64,000 nt of DNA from Gluconacetobacter diazotrophicus PA1 5 (GCF_000067045.1 NC_010125.1:708001-772000), one strand, 5' to 3'; numbered from the stretch's first letter, positions 45,390 through 55,141 are shown. Notes: generated by a model from the letters alone, not told the origin. Translations and numbers: made by a program.

Positions 45390-46715
45390 GTGAAGGCTCT
45401 GCCCACAAACAGCCAGCGCGGGCTGGACTGGCTGAATTTCTTCGTCGGAAATCTCCAGGCTTCTTTCGGCTCGTTCATCGCGGTGTACCTGACCGGCGCC
45501 CATTGGACGCAGGGACAGATCGGCGTGGCGCTCAGCATCGGGTCGGTCACGGCCATGGTCAGCCAGGTCCCGGCCGGGATGCTGGTCGACCGGCTGCGCG
45601 ACAAGCACCGGGTGGCGGTGCTGTCGATCCTGTGCGTGATCTTCTCGTGCCTGCTGCTGGCGCTCTTTCCGCAGCAGCTTCCCGTCGCGATCGCGGAAAT
45701 CCTGCACGGCCTGGCCAGTTGCACGCTGACGCCGGCCATCGGCGCGATCACGCTGTCGGTGGTGGCGTCGCGGATCCTGCGCACGGCCGAAAGCGGCAAG
45801 GGGCTGCTGGGGGAACGGTTCGGCCGCAATGCCAGCTTCGCCGCCGTGGGCAACGCCATCGGTTCCGGCCTGATGGGGGCGGTGGGGTACTGGGTGTCGC
45901 CCCAGGCCACGTTCTTCCTCGGGGCCGCGCTGGCGGTGCCGGGGCTGGTGGCGCTGGCGGCGATCGAACGCTCCGACCCGCCGGCGTCGGTCAACACCGC
46001 CGCCCTGGCCGAGGGCGAGCGCGCCCCGCGCACCAAGGGGCGGATATGGGAATTGCTGCGGGACCGGCGCCTGTTCTCGTTCGCGATCTGCGTCGCGTTC
46101 TTCCATCTGTCCAATGCCGGAATCCTGGCGCTGGCGGCCGGCCAGGTCACGAAGGACGCGGGCAATATCGCGGAAATCGTGATCGCGGCCTGCATCCTGC
46201 TGCCGCAACTGGTCGGCGCGGCGCTGTCGCCGCATATCGGCCGGCTGGCGGAAACGGTCGGGCGCCGGCCGGTCATGCTGGTGACGTTCGCGGCCCTGCC
46301 GCTGCGCGCGGCGCTGCTGGCGACGACCACCAATCCCTATCTGATCGTCGCGATCCAGCTCCTGGACGGGGTCAGCTCGTCCTCGTTCGGGGTGATGATG
46401 CCGCTGGTCGCCGCCGACCTGACGCGGATCAGCGGCCGGTTCAATCTGTGCATGGGCATCCTGGGCCTGGCCATGGGCGCGGGCGCCAGCTTTTCGACCA
46501 CCCTGGCCGGAACGGTGGCCGACCGGTCGGCGCCGCTGGCCTTCCTGCTGCTGGCGGCTGCGGGGCTGCTGTGCGTGGTGCTGGTGTGGCTGCTGATGGG
46601 CGATACCAGCCGCCCGAACGGGGTCTCGCGGAGCCCGTTCGGGCGTACTCCGCCGGCTACCGATCCAGCCAGGCGGGAACCGGCAGGTTCCGTTCCCGCA
46701 GGAAGGCCGGATTGA
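45390..46715 (+). CDS. Major facilitator superfamily transporter
   Basis: 441 residues, about twelve membrane helices. The MFS loop 2-3 motif is GMLVDRLRDKHRVAV, and the second-half equivalent is GRLAETVGRRPVML. The GTG at 45390 begins VKALPTNSQRGLDWLNFF; upstream sequence is not membrane-like. The last ~20 codons (after LLMGDTSRPNG) read through a perfect hairpin and 59 bases into the convergent cysK, so the natural stop may have been lost. The substrate is unknown. Confidence 0.82.
   Translation: MKALPTNSQRGLDWLNFFVGNLQASFGSFIAVYLTGAHWTQGQIGVALSIGSVTAMVSQVPAGMLVDRLRDKHRVAVLSILCVIFSCLLLALFPQQLPVAIAEILHGLASCTLTPAIGAITLSVVASRILRTAESGKGLLGERFGRNASFAAVGNAIGSGLMGAVGYWVSPQATFFLGAALAVPGLVALAAIERSDPPASVNTAALAEGERAPRTKGRIWELLRDRRLFSFAICVAFFHLSNAGILALAAGQVTKDAGNIAEIVIAACILLPQLVGAALSPHIGRLAETVGRRPVMLVTFAALPLRAALLATTTNPYLIVAIQLLDGVSSSSFGVMMPLVAADLTRISGRFNLCMGILGLAMGAGASFSTTLAGTVADRSAPLAFLLLAAAGLLCVVLVWLLMGDTSRPNGVSRSPFGRTPPATDPARREPAGSVPAGRPD
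46611..46645. terminator. Perfect hairpin between MFS gene and cysK, inside the MFS tail
   Basis: Twelve-base perfect arms CGCCCGAACGGG and CCCGTTCGGGCG. It resembles a bidirectional terminator for the convergent pair but has no T-run and lies within the MFS reading frame. Confidence 0.5.
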
Positions 46716-47694
46716 ACAGCTTGGACTGGTAGCGGCCGCCGCCGTCCGACAGGATGGTGACGATGCGGTGGCCCGGACCCATCTGCCGCGCCACCCGGAT
46801 CGCCGCCGCGATGTTGATCCCCGAGGACCCGCCGACCGACACGCCCTCGTGGATCAGCAGGTCGTAGATCAGCTCCAGCGCCTCGGGGTCGGGAATCCGC
46901 ACGGCGTCGTCGATGGCGATTCCGTCCAGGTTGGCCGTGACCCGCGACTGGCCGATTCCCTCGGTGATCGAACTGCCGCTGACGCCCAGGTCGCCGGACT
47001 TGACCCATCCGTACAGGCCCGATCCCTCGGGGTCGGCCAGGACGATCCGGGGCCGCGCGGCCCCGGCGGCCCGGGCGGAATCCTCCAGCCCCAGCGCCAC
47101 GCCGGCCAGCGTGCCGCCGGTCCCGCAGGAACAGGTGAAGGCGTCGATCCGCCCGTCGGTCTGCGTCCAGATCTCGGGCCCGGTGGTGGCGCGATGGCCC
47201 TCGCGGTTGGCCAGGTTGTCGAACTGGTTGGCCCACACGCCCCCGGTTTCCTCGGCCAGCCGGCGCGAGACATGGACGTAGTTGCCCGGATCGCGAAAGG
47301 GCTTGGCCGGCACCAGGCGCAGGTCGGCGCCGATCATGCGCAGGAAATCGATCTTCTCCTGGCTCTGCGTCTCGGGCATGACGATGACCGAGCGATAGCC
47401 GCGCGCGTTCGCGACCAGCGTCAGGCCGATGCCGGTATTGCCCGCCGTGCCCTCCACCACCATGCCGCCCGGCTTCAGCACGCCGCGCCGTTCGGCATCG
47501 TCGATGATCGCAAGCGCCGCGCGGTCCTTGACCGACCCGCCGGGATTCATGAATTCGGCCTTGGCCAGGATGTCGCATCCCGTCAGTTCCGATGCGCGGC
47601 GCAGGCGGATCAGAGGCGTATGGCCGATCGCGGCGGTCATGTCCGGGGATGACGTGGTCCAGCCGACGGCGGACGGATTTGCACTTTCGGCCAT
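46657..47694 (-). CDS. cysK: Cysteine synthase A
   Basis: PLP-dependent O-acetylserine sulfhydrylase, 345 residues. The PLP lysine is Lys56 in NPGGSVKDRAA, the substrate loop EGTAGNTGIGL, and the phosphate-binding loop SCGTGGTLAG. GSSGINIAA completes the site. The ATG at 47694 was preferred; an in-frame TTG lies 21 bases upstream. The fold family also includes cystathionine beta-synthase-like enzymes, so the exact sulfur substrate is inferred. Its end overlaps the MFS gene by 59 bases. Confidence 0.9.
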   Translation of the reverse strand: MAESANPSAVGWTTSSPDMTAAIGHTPLIRLRRASELTGCDILAKAEFMNPGGSVKDRAALAIIDDAERRGVLKPGGMVVEGTAGNTGIGLTLVANARGYRSVIVMPETQSQEKIDFLRMIGADLRLVPAKPFRDPGNYVHVSRRLAEETGGVWANQFDNLANREGHRATTGPEIWTQTDGRIDAFTCSCGTGGTLAGVALGLEDSARAAGAARPRIVLADPEGSGLYGWVKSGDLGVSGSSITEGIGQSRVTANLDGIAIDDAVRIPDPEALELIYDLLIHEGVSVGGSSGINIAAAIRVARQMGPGHRIVTILSDGGGRYQSKLFNPAFLRERNLPVPAWLDR

Positions 47695-47779
47695 AAGGCA
47701 GCACCCTCTCTGCAACGTGCGTGGCGGTCAGCCGCCGCCCGTGTCGCGCACAATGTGCATTCTTGCGATAGGACACAAG

Positions 47780-48187
47780 ATGATCGACGACGTAACGCCG
47801 GGCGAAAGCTGGACGGCCCTGAACACGCGGCCCCAGGCACAACTGGTCGATGTCCGCACCGACGCGGAATGGATGTTCGTGGGCCTGCCCGACTTGGCGG
47901 GCACGGGCAAGCAGGTGCTGCCGATCTCGTGGCAGGCGCTTACCGGCCAGCCGAATCCCCGTTTCGTGGAACAGCTCAAGGCCGCCGGCCTGACGCCCGA
48001 GAGCGAGATCCATTTCATCTGCCGGTCGGGCGCGCGCAGCCATTCGGCCGCCATGGCGGCCCGGATGGCGGGCTTCACCCACGTCTTCAACGTCGCCGGC
48101 GGCTTCGAGGGCCCGCCCGATTCCCACGGCCATCGCGGTACCGTCGCCGGATGGAAAGCCGAAGGCCTCCCCTGGCGCCAAAGTTGA
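47780..48187 (+). CDS. Rhodanese-like domain protein
   Basis: Single-domain sulfurtransferase-like protein, 135 residues. The active-site loop is CRSGARS with Cys81, after LVDVRTDAEW and before AGFTHVFNVAGGFEG. No signal peptide, so cytoplasmic. It is divergent from cysK with 85 bases between the starts; both handle sulfur, which hints at shared control. Confidence 0.9.
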   Translation: MIDDVTPGESWTALNTRPQAQLVDVRTDAEWMFVGLPDLAGTGKQVLPISWQALTGQPNPRFVEQLKAAGLTPESEIHFICRSGARSHSAAMAARMAGFTHVFNVAGGFEGPPDSHGHRGTVAGWKAEGLPWRQS

Positions 48188-48374
48188 TCCGTAAACACGC
48201 CCTGGTGGCGATCCGACGCGCGTTTCCTGCGCGCCGGTGCTCACGGCCCGTATGGCCGCTCCGCTCCGGTGCTCGGAAACGCACGCCGGGCGCGGCCCGC
48301 TGGGCCGCTCTCGCTCACCAGCCCGCGTTTCCGGACCAACTTTCGGGGTCCATGATGAGAGACTGAACGGTCGG
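48188..48374. repeat. Convergent intergenic region rich in inverted repeats
   Basis: Contains GCGCG-TTTCCT-CGCGC-type and GCGGCCC-GCT-GGGCCGC inverted repeats plus the repeated words CGCGTTTCC and GGTGCTC. No gene was seen. It probably acts as the 3' boundary of the two convergent genes. Confidence 0.45.
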
Positions 48375-49268
48375 CTATCCGTGGTCGGGGGGTTCGCTGT
48401 CGGCGTCGTACAGGACCTGCAGCACGACGCACCAGGGATAGCGCGGGTCGTAGCTGTGGCCGGTGGCGTCCGCCAGCTTGCCGTCGGGCCCGACCGGGAC
48501 ATGGGTCAGCGTGACCGCGTCGTCGACATTCCCGCCGATGATGCTGATCTGGCGGCCGAAGGGCGGTCCGTTCTGGCCGGTCGCGACCACGAAGCCGCAA
48601 TGGGCCGGAAAACCGTACTGGGTCGGCAGGTCGGCGAAGCGCACCCTCTTGCTGGCCCCCCGCCCGACGCAGATCAGGTCGCCCAGTGCCGGGGCATAGA
48701 CGGCCGGGTCCTGGGCCCGCACCCCGCTTTCGGTCCCCGCGGCGGCCGCGTTGATATAGGTCGAATGATTGGGGGAATAGGCGAAGCGGTCGTTCGCCCC
48801 GGCCACCCGCATGACGTAGGAGATAAAGGCCGCCGACCAGGCGTAAAACCCGTCATGGACGAAATCGGTAATCTGGCCGTCCGCGGCGTGCTTGCCGGTC
48901 CAGCCCACCTCGGTTTCGCCCGGGTCCTGGCCGATCCACCAATATTCGCCCACCCGCTGCCACAGGCCGGGGGTCCGCTCGGGCTTGACGCTGGCGGTCT
49001 GGGGTTCGGGGCGCTGCTCCGGGTCGTCGTCATCCACCGGCTGGCCGAACAGGCGCCATTCCCGCGTCGCGATCGCCACCACGTCCTGGCGGGTGAAGGG
49101 CTCGAAATTGCGCGTGGCGAAATCGGGAACGTGGTCGTCCACCGCCAGCGGTCCCTGGCCGGTGCGGTACTGCGCCGTCGGCGTGCGCGCGGGATGCTTG
49201 GATGGATACTGGCCGGAACAGGCCGCCAGCAGTGCAATGGGTGCCAGCGTGACGATCTTGCGCGGCAT
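48375..49268 (-). CDS. DUF2272-type lipoprotein
   Basis: 297 residues. The N-terminus is a lipoprotein signal with lipobox LLAAC (lipidated Cys17). The mature part has WRLFGQP and the DUF2272/CHAP-like features FYAWSAAFISYVMRVAG, GDLICVGRG and AHCGFVVA, where the Cys and His resemble NlpC/CHAP-type amidase residues, so a cell-wall hydrolase-like role is possible. The ATG at 49268 gives the signal sequence; the open frame continues far upstream without homology. Confidence 0.72.
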   Translation of the reverse strand: MPRKIVTLAPIALLAACSGQYPSKHPARTPTAQYRTGQGPLAVDDHVPDFATRNFEPFTRQDVVAIATREWRLFGQPVDDDDPEQRPEPQTASVKPERTPGLWQRVGEYWWIGQDPGETEVGWTGKHAADGQITDFVHDGFYAWSAAFISYVMRVAGANDRFAYSPNHSTYINAAAAGTESGVRAQDPAVYAPALGDLICVGRGASKRVRFADLPTQYGFPAHCGFVVATGQNGPPFGRQISIIGGNVDDAVTLTHVPVGPDGKLADATGHSYDPRYPWCVVLQVLYDADSEPPDHG

Positions 49269-49660
49269 TGTCTCTCCATTCGGCCCATGCCGGACGACCG
49301 GAAGCGGGCGGTCCGGCCCCTTATACCGTAGGACGTGGGGCCCGGCGGGGGAAGAGGCGCATGCCCCGCATCCCGCCCGGGCGGGATAAGCGGGCCTCAC
49401 GGAACTGGCATGAAAGTAAATCCGTTTTTTATTGTGCGTGGCTGTATTCGGAGGACGATAGGCCTTGGCGGGATATCCGGTACCCGTCACTTGCATACGA
49501 GGGAAAACTTGGCCGGGGTGGCGACATCCCGGCCCTTTTTCGCGTAATCTCTCCGTTCCGCCCGGCCTATGGTGGCCGCGGCATATCCTGCCCCCCGCCG
49601 ATTGGGGGTATGAGCCAAGGCGCTTGCGTCGCCGGCGGCAGGACAGGAAGGACAAAGACC
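49269..49660. other. Intergenic region upstream of the aldo/keto reductase
   Basis: Divergent leader for the lipoprotein and reductase genes. There is a T-rich stretch (TTTTTTATTGTG, near 49427) and AGGAAGGA just before the reductase. No gene, repeat or clear promoter was recognised. Confidence 0.45.
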
Positions 49661-50644
49661 ATGTCGATGGAAACCCTTGTCATTGAAGGCATTCCCTTTC
49701 CCGTATCGCGAATCGCGCTGGGAACCTGGGCGATCGGCGGCTGGATGTGGGGTGGCCCCGACGACCGGAAGGCCATTGCCACGATTCACGAGGCCCTGGA
49801 TCTGGGCATCACCCTGATCGACACCGCCCCGGTCTACGGTTTCGGCCATTCCGAGGAGGTCGTGGGCCAGGCCCTGGCCGGCCGCCGCGACAAGGTGGCC
49901 ATCGCGACCAAGGTCGGGCTGGACTGGAAGGACGGCAAGCCGTTCCGCAACGCCACGCCCGCCCGTATCCGCACGGAAATCGAGGATTCGCTGCGCCGCC
50001 TGCGCACCGACCGGATCGATCTGTACCAGGTGCACTGGCCCGATCCCTCGGTGCCGATCGACGAGACGGCGCGGGAACTGGAACGGCTGCATCGCGAAGG
50101 CAAGGTGCTGGCGCTGGGCGTCAGCAATTTTTCCGTGGCGCAGATGGAGCAGTTCCGCGCGGTGGCCCCCCTCGCGGCCGTCCAGCCCCCCTATAACGTG
50201 TTCGAGCGCGAGATCGAATCCGACATCCTGCCCTGGTCGGTCCGTCACGGGCTGGCCGTCCTGGCCTATGGTCCGCTCTGCCGGGGCCTGCTCTCGGGCC
50301 GGATGACGGCGGACACCGTCTTCGGCGTCGACGACCTGCGCAGCGCCGATCCCAAATTCCACGCTCCGCGCTTCGCCCAGTATCTGGCCGCCGTGACCGC
50401 GCTGCAGGATTTCGCGCGCCAGCGCTTCAATCGTTCGGTCCTGGCGCTGGCGATCCGCTGGGTGCTGGACCAGGGGCCGACTATCGCGCTGTGGGGCGCG
50501 CGCAAGCCCGAGCAGATTGCCGGTATCGACCAGGCCATCGGCTGGACGCTGTCGGCGGACGACAAGGCGGAAATCGACCGGATCCTCGCCCGGCACATCA
50601 CCGATCCGGTCGGGCCGGAATTCATGGCGCCTCCGGGCGGCTGA
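49661..50644 (+). CDS. Aldo/keto reductase
   Basis: NAD(P)H-dependent oxidoreductase with a TIM-barrel fold, 327 residues. The full catalytic tetrad is present: Asp54 in TLIDTAPVYG, Tyr59, Lys84 in IATKVG, and His125 in YQVHWPDPS. The C-terminal cofactor region has IALWGARKPEQI. It belongs to the general stress/aldehyde-reducing AKR group; the substrate is not predictable. Ribosome-binding site AGGAAGGA. Confidence 0.9.
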   Translation: MSMETLVIEGIPFPVSRIALGTWAIGGWMWGGPDDRKAIATIHEALDLGITLIDTAPVYGFGHSEEVVGQALAGRRDKVAIATKVGLDWKDGKPFRNATPARIRTEIEDSLRRLRTDRIDLYQVHWPDPSVPIDETARELERLHREGKVLALGVSNFSVAQMEQFRAVAPLAAVQPPYNVFEREIESDILPWSVRHGLAVLAYGPLCRGLLSGRMTADTVFGVDDLRSADPKFHAPRFAQYLAAVTALQDFARQRFNRSVLALAIRWVLDQGPTIALWGARKPEQIAGIDQAIGWTLSADDKAEIDRILARHITDPVGPEFMAPPGG

Positions 50645-50689
50645 AGGCGAAAGACCCGATCGTCCCGGGCCGGGGCGGCCCGGGGCGCG

Positions 50690-51277
50690 TCACGCCGGCA
50701 TGAAGCAGACCGACAGCGTGCGCACGCCCTGGGCCCCCCGGATGAGCACGCCCTGGATGTCCGCGGTGGCCGACGGGCCGGACATCAGGACGCCATAGCG
50801 CGCGGTATGGAATTCCGGCCGGCGATAGGCCGTGTGCATGTTGGCCGTGATCTGCGCCGGGTCCAGCAGGACCACCAGGTTCTGCGCCAGATGGGCCAGG
50901 GCGTTCAGCCGCAATTGCGCCTCGCCCAGGAAGATCGAGCCGGTTTCGGCAATGCCGAAGGCCGCGCGGACGATGGCGACATCCACCGGTTCGGCGGCCT
51001 GCGGCGTCGGCAGGTCCTCGATCCGCACCGTGCCGCTGATGCCGTCCACCACCGAGCAGATCATCGTCGCATGGGGAAAGCGGCGGGCGACCGCGTCCTC
51101 GACCCGCTCGGCGGGGGCGCGGTCCAGCACGGCGCCGCCCATCTGGCACAGGCTGGTGCAGAAGCGGGCGATCCCGGCATCCTCGTCGCCCAGCAGGGCG
51201 GGCGGGGGCAGGGGATGCGCCGCCGGGTCGGGCCGGTTGCGGCGCAGCGCCGCCAGGATGGTGTCGCGCGCGCTCAT
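50690..51277 (-). CDS. lutC: L-lactate utilisation protein LutC (LUD domain)
   Basis: 195-residue LUD-domain protein of the three-component Fe-S L-lactate oxidase (LutABC/LldEFG). Visible features are ATMICSVVDGISGTVRIED, the FGIAETGSIFLG segment and the C-terminal MSGPSATADIQGVLIRGAQG, typical of LutC. The stop codon side is convergent with the aldo/keto reductase. Its ATG overlaps the lutB stop by four bases. Confidence 0.92.
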   Translation of the reverse strand: MSARDTILAALRRNRPDPAAHPLPPPALLGDEDAGIARFCTSLCQMGGAVLDRAPAERVEDAVARRFPHATMICSVVDGISGTVRIEDLPTPQAAEPVDVAIVRAAFGIAETGSIFLGEAQLRLNALAHLAQNLVVLLDPAQITANMHTAYRRPEFHTARYGVLMSGPSATADIQGVLIRGAQGVRTLSVCFMPA

Positions 51278-52689
51278 GTCGCCTCTTTCGCGTCGGTCCC
51301 CGCATCGGGCTTGCGGGGCCGGTTCCGGCGATACCAGCTATGGAATGTCTGCGGGGCGGGATGCGGCAGTTCGCGGTGCCGGCCCCAGGGATTCAGCCAA
51401 TTGTACAATGCCGCGCGGGGCAGCGTGTTCAGCGCGGCCCCGCCCCCCGCCATCGCGGCGCGGTAGAGCTTCGGCTGGCCCATCAGGCGCCCGGCCATGT
51501 GCATGATCTCGCGTTTGACGAAGGGCATCTGGTGGTGTTCGACCAGGACCTGCCGCCATTTGTATAACTGGTCGTGAATGTCGATCCGGACCGGACAGAC
51601 GTTGGTGCAACTGCCGTTCATGGTCGAGGCGAAGGGCAGGGTGCTGTATTTGCGCTCGTTGAAGGTCGGATCGATGATGGCGCCGATGGGGCCGGAATAG
51701 ACCGCGCCATAGGACAGCCCCCCCGACCGGCGATAGACCGGGCAGGTGTTCATGCACGCGCCGCAGCGGATGCATTTCAGCGAGGTCCAGAAATCCGCCA
51801 TGCCCAGCCGGGCCGACCGGCCGTTATCGACCAGGATCACGTGCATCTCGCCCCCGTCCTGCGGGCCGCGGAAATGGGTGGTGTATTGCGTGATGGGCGA
51901 ACCCAGGGCGCTGCGCGACAGCAGGCGGATGAACACGCCCAGGTCGGCCATGCGGGGCACCAGGCGCTCGATCCCGATGGTGGCGATATGCACGCCCGGC
52001 ACGGTGGCGCACAAATCGGCATTGCCCTCGTTGGTGCAGACGACGAAACTGCCGGTTTCCGCCACCACGAAATTGGCCCCGGTCATGCCCGCGTCGGCAT
52101 GCAGGATGACCGGGCGCGCCGCGATGCGCTGGGCCTCGGCCAACTGGTGGGGGTCGTCGGCGGCGGGGTCGGTGCCGTAATGGCGGGCGAAAATCCGCGC
52201 CACGTCGCCCGTCAGCTTGTGCACCGACGGCACGACGATGTGGCTGGGCATCTGGTCGTCCAGCTGCTGGATCCGTTCGCCCAGGTCCGTCTCGGTGACC
52301 GTGACGCCCCGCGCCGCCAGGTACGGGCGCAGGTCGCATTCCTCGGTCACCATCGACTTGCTCTTGATCAGCGTCTTCGCGCCGCGTGCCTCCAGGATTT
52401 CGGCCACGATGCGATTATGCTCGGCCCCGTCGGCGGCCCAGTGGACGCGGATGCCGTTGCGCGTGGCATTATCCTCGAACTGCTGCAGGTACTCCGCCAG
52501 GTTCGCCAGCGTGTGTTCCTTGATCTGCGACGCCAGGGTGCGCAGCTCCTGCCATTCCGGCAGCAGGTGCATCTGCGCGTCGCGCTTCTGCCGCATGTCC
52601 CACAGCCGCGCGTCATGAAACGCCAGATGCGCCTCGTCGGCCAGGAAGGACGCGGCCGCCCCGGCATGGTCGACGCGCTTCTCCTTCAT
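51274..52689 (-). CDS. lutB: L-lactate utilisation iron-sulfur protein LutB
   Basis: Fe-S subunit of the LutABC lactate oxidase, about 471 residues. The LUD domain (about 60-300) has GANFVVAETGSFVVCTNEGN. The two-cluster ferredoxin region has CIRCGACMNTCPVY and CTNVCPVRIDI. I list the ATG at 52689; an in-frame ATG at 52707 overlaps the lutA stop (ATGA) and is equally possible. Confidence 0.93.
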   Translation of the reverse strand: MKEKRVDHAGAAASFLADEAHLAFHDARLWDMRQKRDAQMHLLPEWQELRTLASQIKEHTLANLAEYLQQFEDNATRNGIRVHWAADGAEHNRIVAEILEARGAKTLIKSKSMVTEECDLRPYLAARGVTVTETDLGERIQQLDDQMPSHIVVPSVHKLTGDVARIFARHYGTDPAADDPHQLAEAQRIAARPVILHADAGMTGANFVVAETGSFVVCTNEGNADLCATVPGVHIATIGIERLVPRMADLGVFIRLLSRSALGSPITQYTTHFRGPQDGGEMHVILVDNGRSARLGMADFWTSLKCIRCGACMNTCPVYRRSGGLSYGAVYSGPIGAIIDPTFNERKYSTLPFASTMNGSCTNVCPVRIDIHDQLYKWRQVLVEHHQMPFVKREIMHMAGRLMGQPKLYRAAMAGGGAALNTLPRAALYNWLNPWGRHRELPHPAPQTFHSWYRRNRPRKPDAGTDAKEAT

Positions 52690-52703
52690 GCGCCCTGTCC
52701 CTT

Positions 52704-53447
52704 TCATGACCGGGCTCCGTTGAGGATTTCGGCAATGTGAATGAAGCGCATGTCCACCCCGGCCCGCTCGGCGCATCCCTGCTGGTGCATCATGCAGGAT
52801 GAATCGGCCGAAACGATATACTCCGCCCCGGCGTCGTGATGGTCGCGCACCTTGTCCAGCCCCATGCGGGCGGACACCGCTTCCTCGGCGACCGAAAAGG
52901 TGCCGCCGAATCCGCAGCATTCGTCGGGCCGGCGGGGTGTGGCGAAGCGGATGCCCCGCACGCCGGACAGCAGTGTCAGCGGCTTGGAAAACGGTGGCTC
53001 GCCCAGTTCCGACATACTGGCGGTCCGCAGCGCGCGCAGCGAACTGCACCCGTTATGCAGCCCGACGGTATGGGGAAATTCGGCCCAGGGAAAATCCCGC
53101 ACCTGCAGCACGTCGTGCAGGAATTCCACCAGTTCGTAGGTATGGGCACGGACATGGCGCACGGCGTCGGTCTGGGCAATGGCGTCGAAATGCGCGCGAA
53201 CGTGATGCGTGCAACTGCCCGACGGCATGACGATGGCGTCAAACGGCGCGAACAGGCGCACGAACAGGGCCTCGGCCGCCGCGGCATCGGACGTGCAGCC
53301 GGCATTGGTCATCGGCTGCCCGCAACAGGTCTGCTCCAGCGGATAGGACACATCCTGGCCCAGCCGCTCCAGCAGTTCCAGCGTCGCGATCCCGACCGAG
53401 GGATAGAAGGCGTCGATATAACAGGGAACGAACAGGCCGATTTTCAT
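52704..53447 (-). CDS. lutA: L-lactate utilisation protein LutA
   Basis: CCG-domain subunit of LutABC, 247 residues. It has the two cysteine-rich CCG motifs: TCCGQPMTNAG preceded by a single Cys in VPCYIDAFYP, and ECCGFGGTFSV with DSSCMMH. The domain binds Fe-S and relates to heterodisulfide reductase. It is first in the lutABC operon, divergent from glcDEF. Confidence 0.94.
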   Translation of the reverse strand: MKIGLFVPCYIDAFYPSVGIATLELLERLGQDVSYPLEQTCCGQPMTNAGCTSDAAAAEALFVRLFAPFDAIVMPSGSCTHHVRAHFDAIAQTDAVRHVRAHTYELVEFLHDVLQVRDFPWAEFPHTVGLHNGCSSLRALRTASMSELGEPPFSKPLTLLSGVRGIRFATPRRPDECCGFGGTFSVAEEAVSARMGLDKVRDHHDAGAEYIVSADSSCMMHQQGCAERAGVDMRFIHIAEILNGARS

Positions 53448-53644
53448 CCGTGTGGTTCCCTCGGACGCGCGCCTGCCTGGGCGCATCGGCCAGGCCGGGC
53501 TTGCGCCGCCGCGACCGCTGGACCGTGTCCGGTCTTCTGTTTCACCGACGGGCACGTTATTACATAAGCCAGCGGCGACTCAAGCCATGGGACAATGGCG
53601 GTGCCTCCCTGCCGGGGGTGGGGTGTCGCGGGGGGAACAGACCA
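53448..53644. other. Divergent control region between lutABC and glcDEF
   Basis: 197 bases that must contain both promoters. No regulator gene is adjacent, and I could not identify an operator palindrome or clear -35/-10 boxes. Confidence 0.45.
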
Positions 53645-55141
53645 ATGCGCATGCCCGATCCCGATCCGGCGATCATCGCCCGTCGCGCGGAACTGGCCGG
53701 GATCGATCTGCGCCGGATCGTGGGCCCCGAATGGGTGCTGGATGACGAGGCCGAGCGCCGCCCCTATCGCTGCGACGGGATCACCGCGTACCAGGCGACG
53801 CCGCTGCTGGTCGTGCTGCCGGGCAGCACGCGGGAAATCCAGGACGTGCTGCGGTTCTGCCTGGCCGAGGGCGTGAAGATCGTGCCGCGCGGATCGGGTA
53901 CCTCGCTGTCCGGGGGCGCGCTGCCGCTGGAAGACGGCATCCTGCTGGTGACGTCGCGCCTGTGCGCGGTCCTGTCGGTCGATGCCGTAAACCGCGTGGC
54001 CCGCGTGCAGCCGGGGGTGGCGAACGTCCGGATTTCCGATTCCGTGCGCCATCTCGGCCTGTGCTACATGCCCGACCCGTCCAGCCAGATGATTTCGACC
54101 ATCGGCGGCAATGTCGCGGAAAATTCCGGCGGCGTGCACTGCCTGAAATATGGCGTGACCGCCAACCACATCGTGGGACTGGAAGCCGTGCTGGTCTCGG
54201 GCGAGATCGTACGCCTGGGGGGCGCCTTCCAGGGCGCCGCGGATGGCGAACTGGACCTGATCGGCCTGCTGACGGGGTCCGAGGGCCTGCTGGCGGTCAT
54301 CACCGAAATTTCGGTGCGGCTGGTGCCGGTGCCCGAGACCGCGCGCGTGGTGTCGATGGAATTCGCCCATGTCGAGGATGCCTGCCGCTGCGTGGGCGCC
54401 ATCATCGGCGCCGGCATCATTCCCGCCGGGCTGGAATTCATGGACCGCAAGGTGGTGAACGCGGTGTCCGCCCTGCTGCGCGAAACCTGTGATCCCCGCA
54501 CCGACGCCCTGCTGCTGTGCGAACTCGACGGAACGGCGGCCGAGGTCGATGCCCTGATCGAGACCGTGGCCGACCTGGCGCGACGCGGTGGCGCCATCGC
54601 CGTGCGCGTCAGCAGCACCGACGAGGAACGGGAACGGATCTGGCGCAGCCGCAAACTGGCATTTTCCGCAATCGGCAAGCTGTGCAAGGATTATTACTGT
54701 ACCGACGGCACCATCCCCCGCAACCGGTTGCCGGACATCCTGGCGCGTATGGCGATCCTGTCGCGCACCTACGGGCTCGACTACGCCAACTGCTTCCATG
54801 CCGGTGACGGCAACCTGCACCCGATCATCATGTACGACGCCGCCCGCCCCGGCGACCTGGAGAAGGCCGAGGCCTTCGGCGCCGACGTGCTGCGCGCCTG
54901 CGTGGACATGGGCGGGGTGCTGAGCGGCGAGCACGGGGTGGGCGTCGAAAAGCGCGACCTGATGACCCATCAGTTCGCCCCCGCCGACCTGCGGCAGCAG
55001 CAGGTTCTGAAATGCGCCTTCGATCCCGGCGAACTTCTCAATCCCGGCAAGGTGTTTCCCACCCCCTGCCGCTGCGCCGAATTCGGGCGGATGCATGTAC
55101 GGGGGGGCGCGCTGCGCTTCCCCCATATACCGAGGTTTTGA
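53645..55141 (+). CDS. glcD: Glycolate oxidase subunit GlcD (FAD-binding)
   Basis: FAD subunit of glycolate dehydrogenase, 498 residues, oxidising glycolate (and often D-lactate) to glyoxylate with electrons going to quinone. The PCMH-type FAD domain has PRGSGTSLSGGALP and STIGGNVAENSGG. The C-terminal FAD-oxidase domain has NCFHAGDGNLHPIIMYD and GGVLSGEHGVGVEKRD. The stop overlaps the glcE start (TGATG). Confidence 0.95.
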   Translation: MRMPDPDPAIIARRAELAGIDLRRIVGPEWVLDDEAERRPYRCDGITAYQATPLLVVLPGSTREIQDVLRFCLAEGVKIVPRGSGTSLSGGALPLEDGILLVTSRLCAVLSVDAVNRVARVQPGVANVRISDSVRHLGLCYMPDPSSQMISTIGGNVAENSGGVHCLKYGVTANHIVGLEAVLVSGEIVRLGGAFQGAADGELDLIGLLTGSEGLLAVITEISVRLVPVPETARVVSMEFAHVEDACRCVGAIIGAGIIPAGLEFMDRKVVNAVSALLRETCDPRTDALLLCELDGTAAEVDALIETVADLARRGGAIAVRVSSTDEERERIWRSRKLAFSAIGKLCKDYYCTDGTIPRNRLPDILARMAILSRTYGLDYANCFHAGDGNLHPIIMYDAARPGDLEKAEAFGADVLRACVDMGGVLSGEHGVGVEKRDLMTHQFAPADLRQQQVLKCAFDPGELLNPGKVFPTPCRCAEFGRMHVRGGALRFPHIPRF

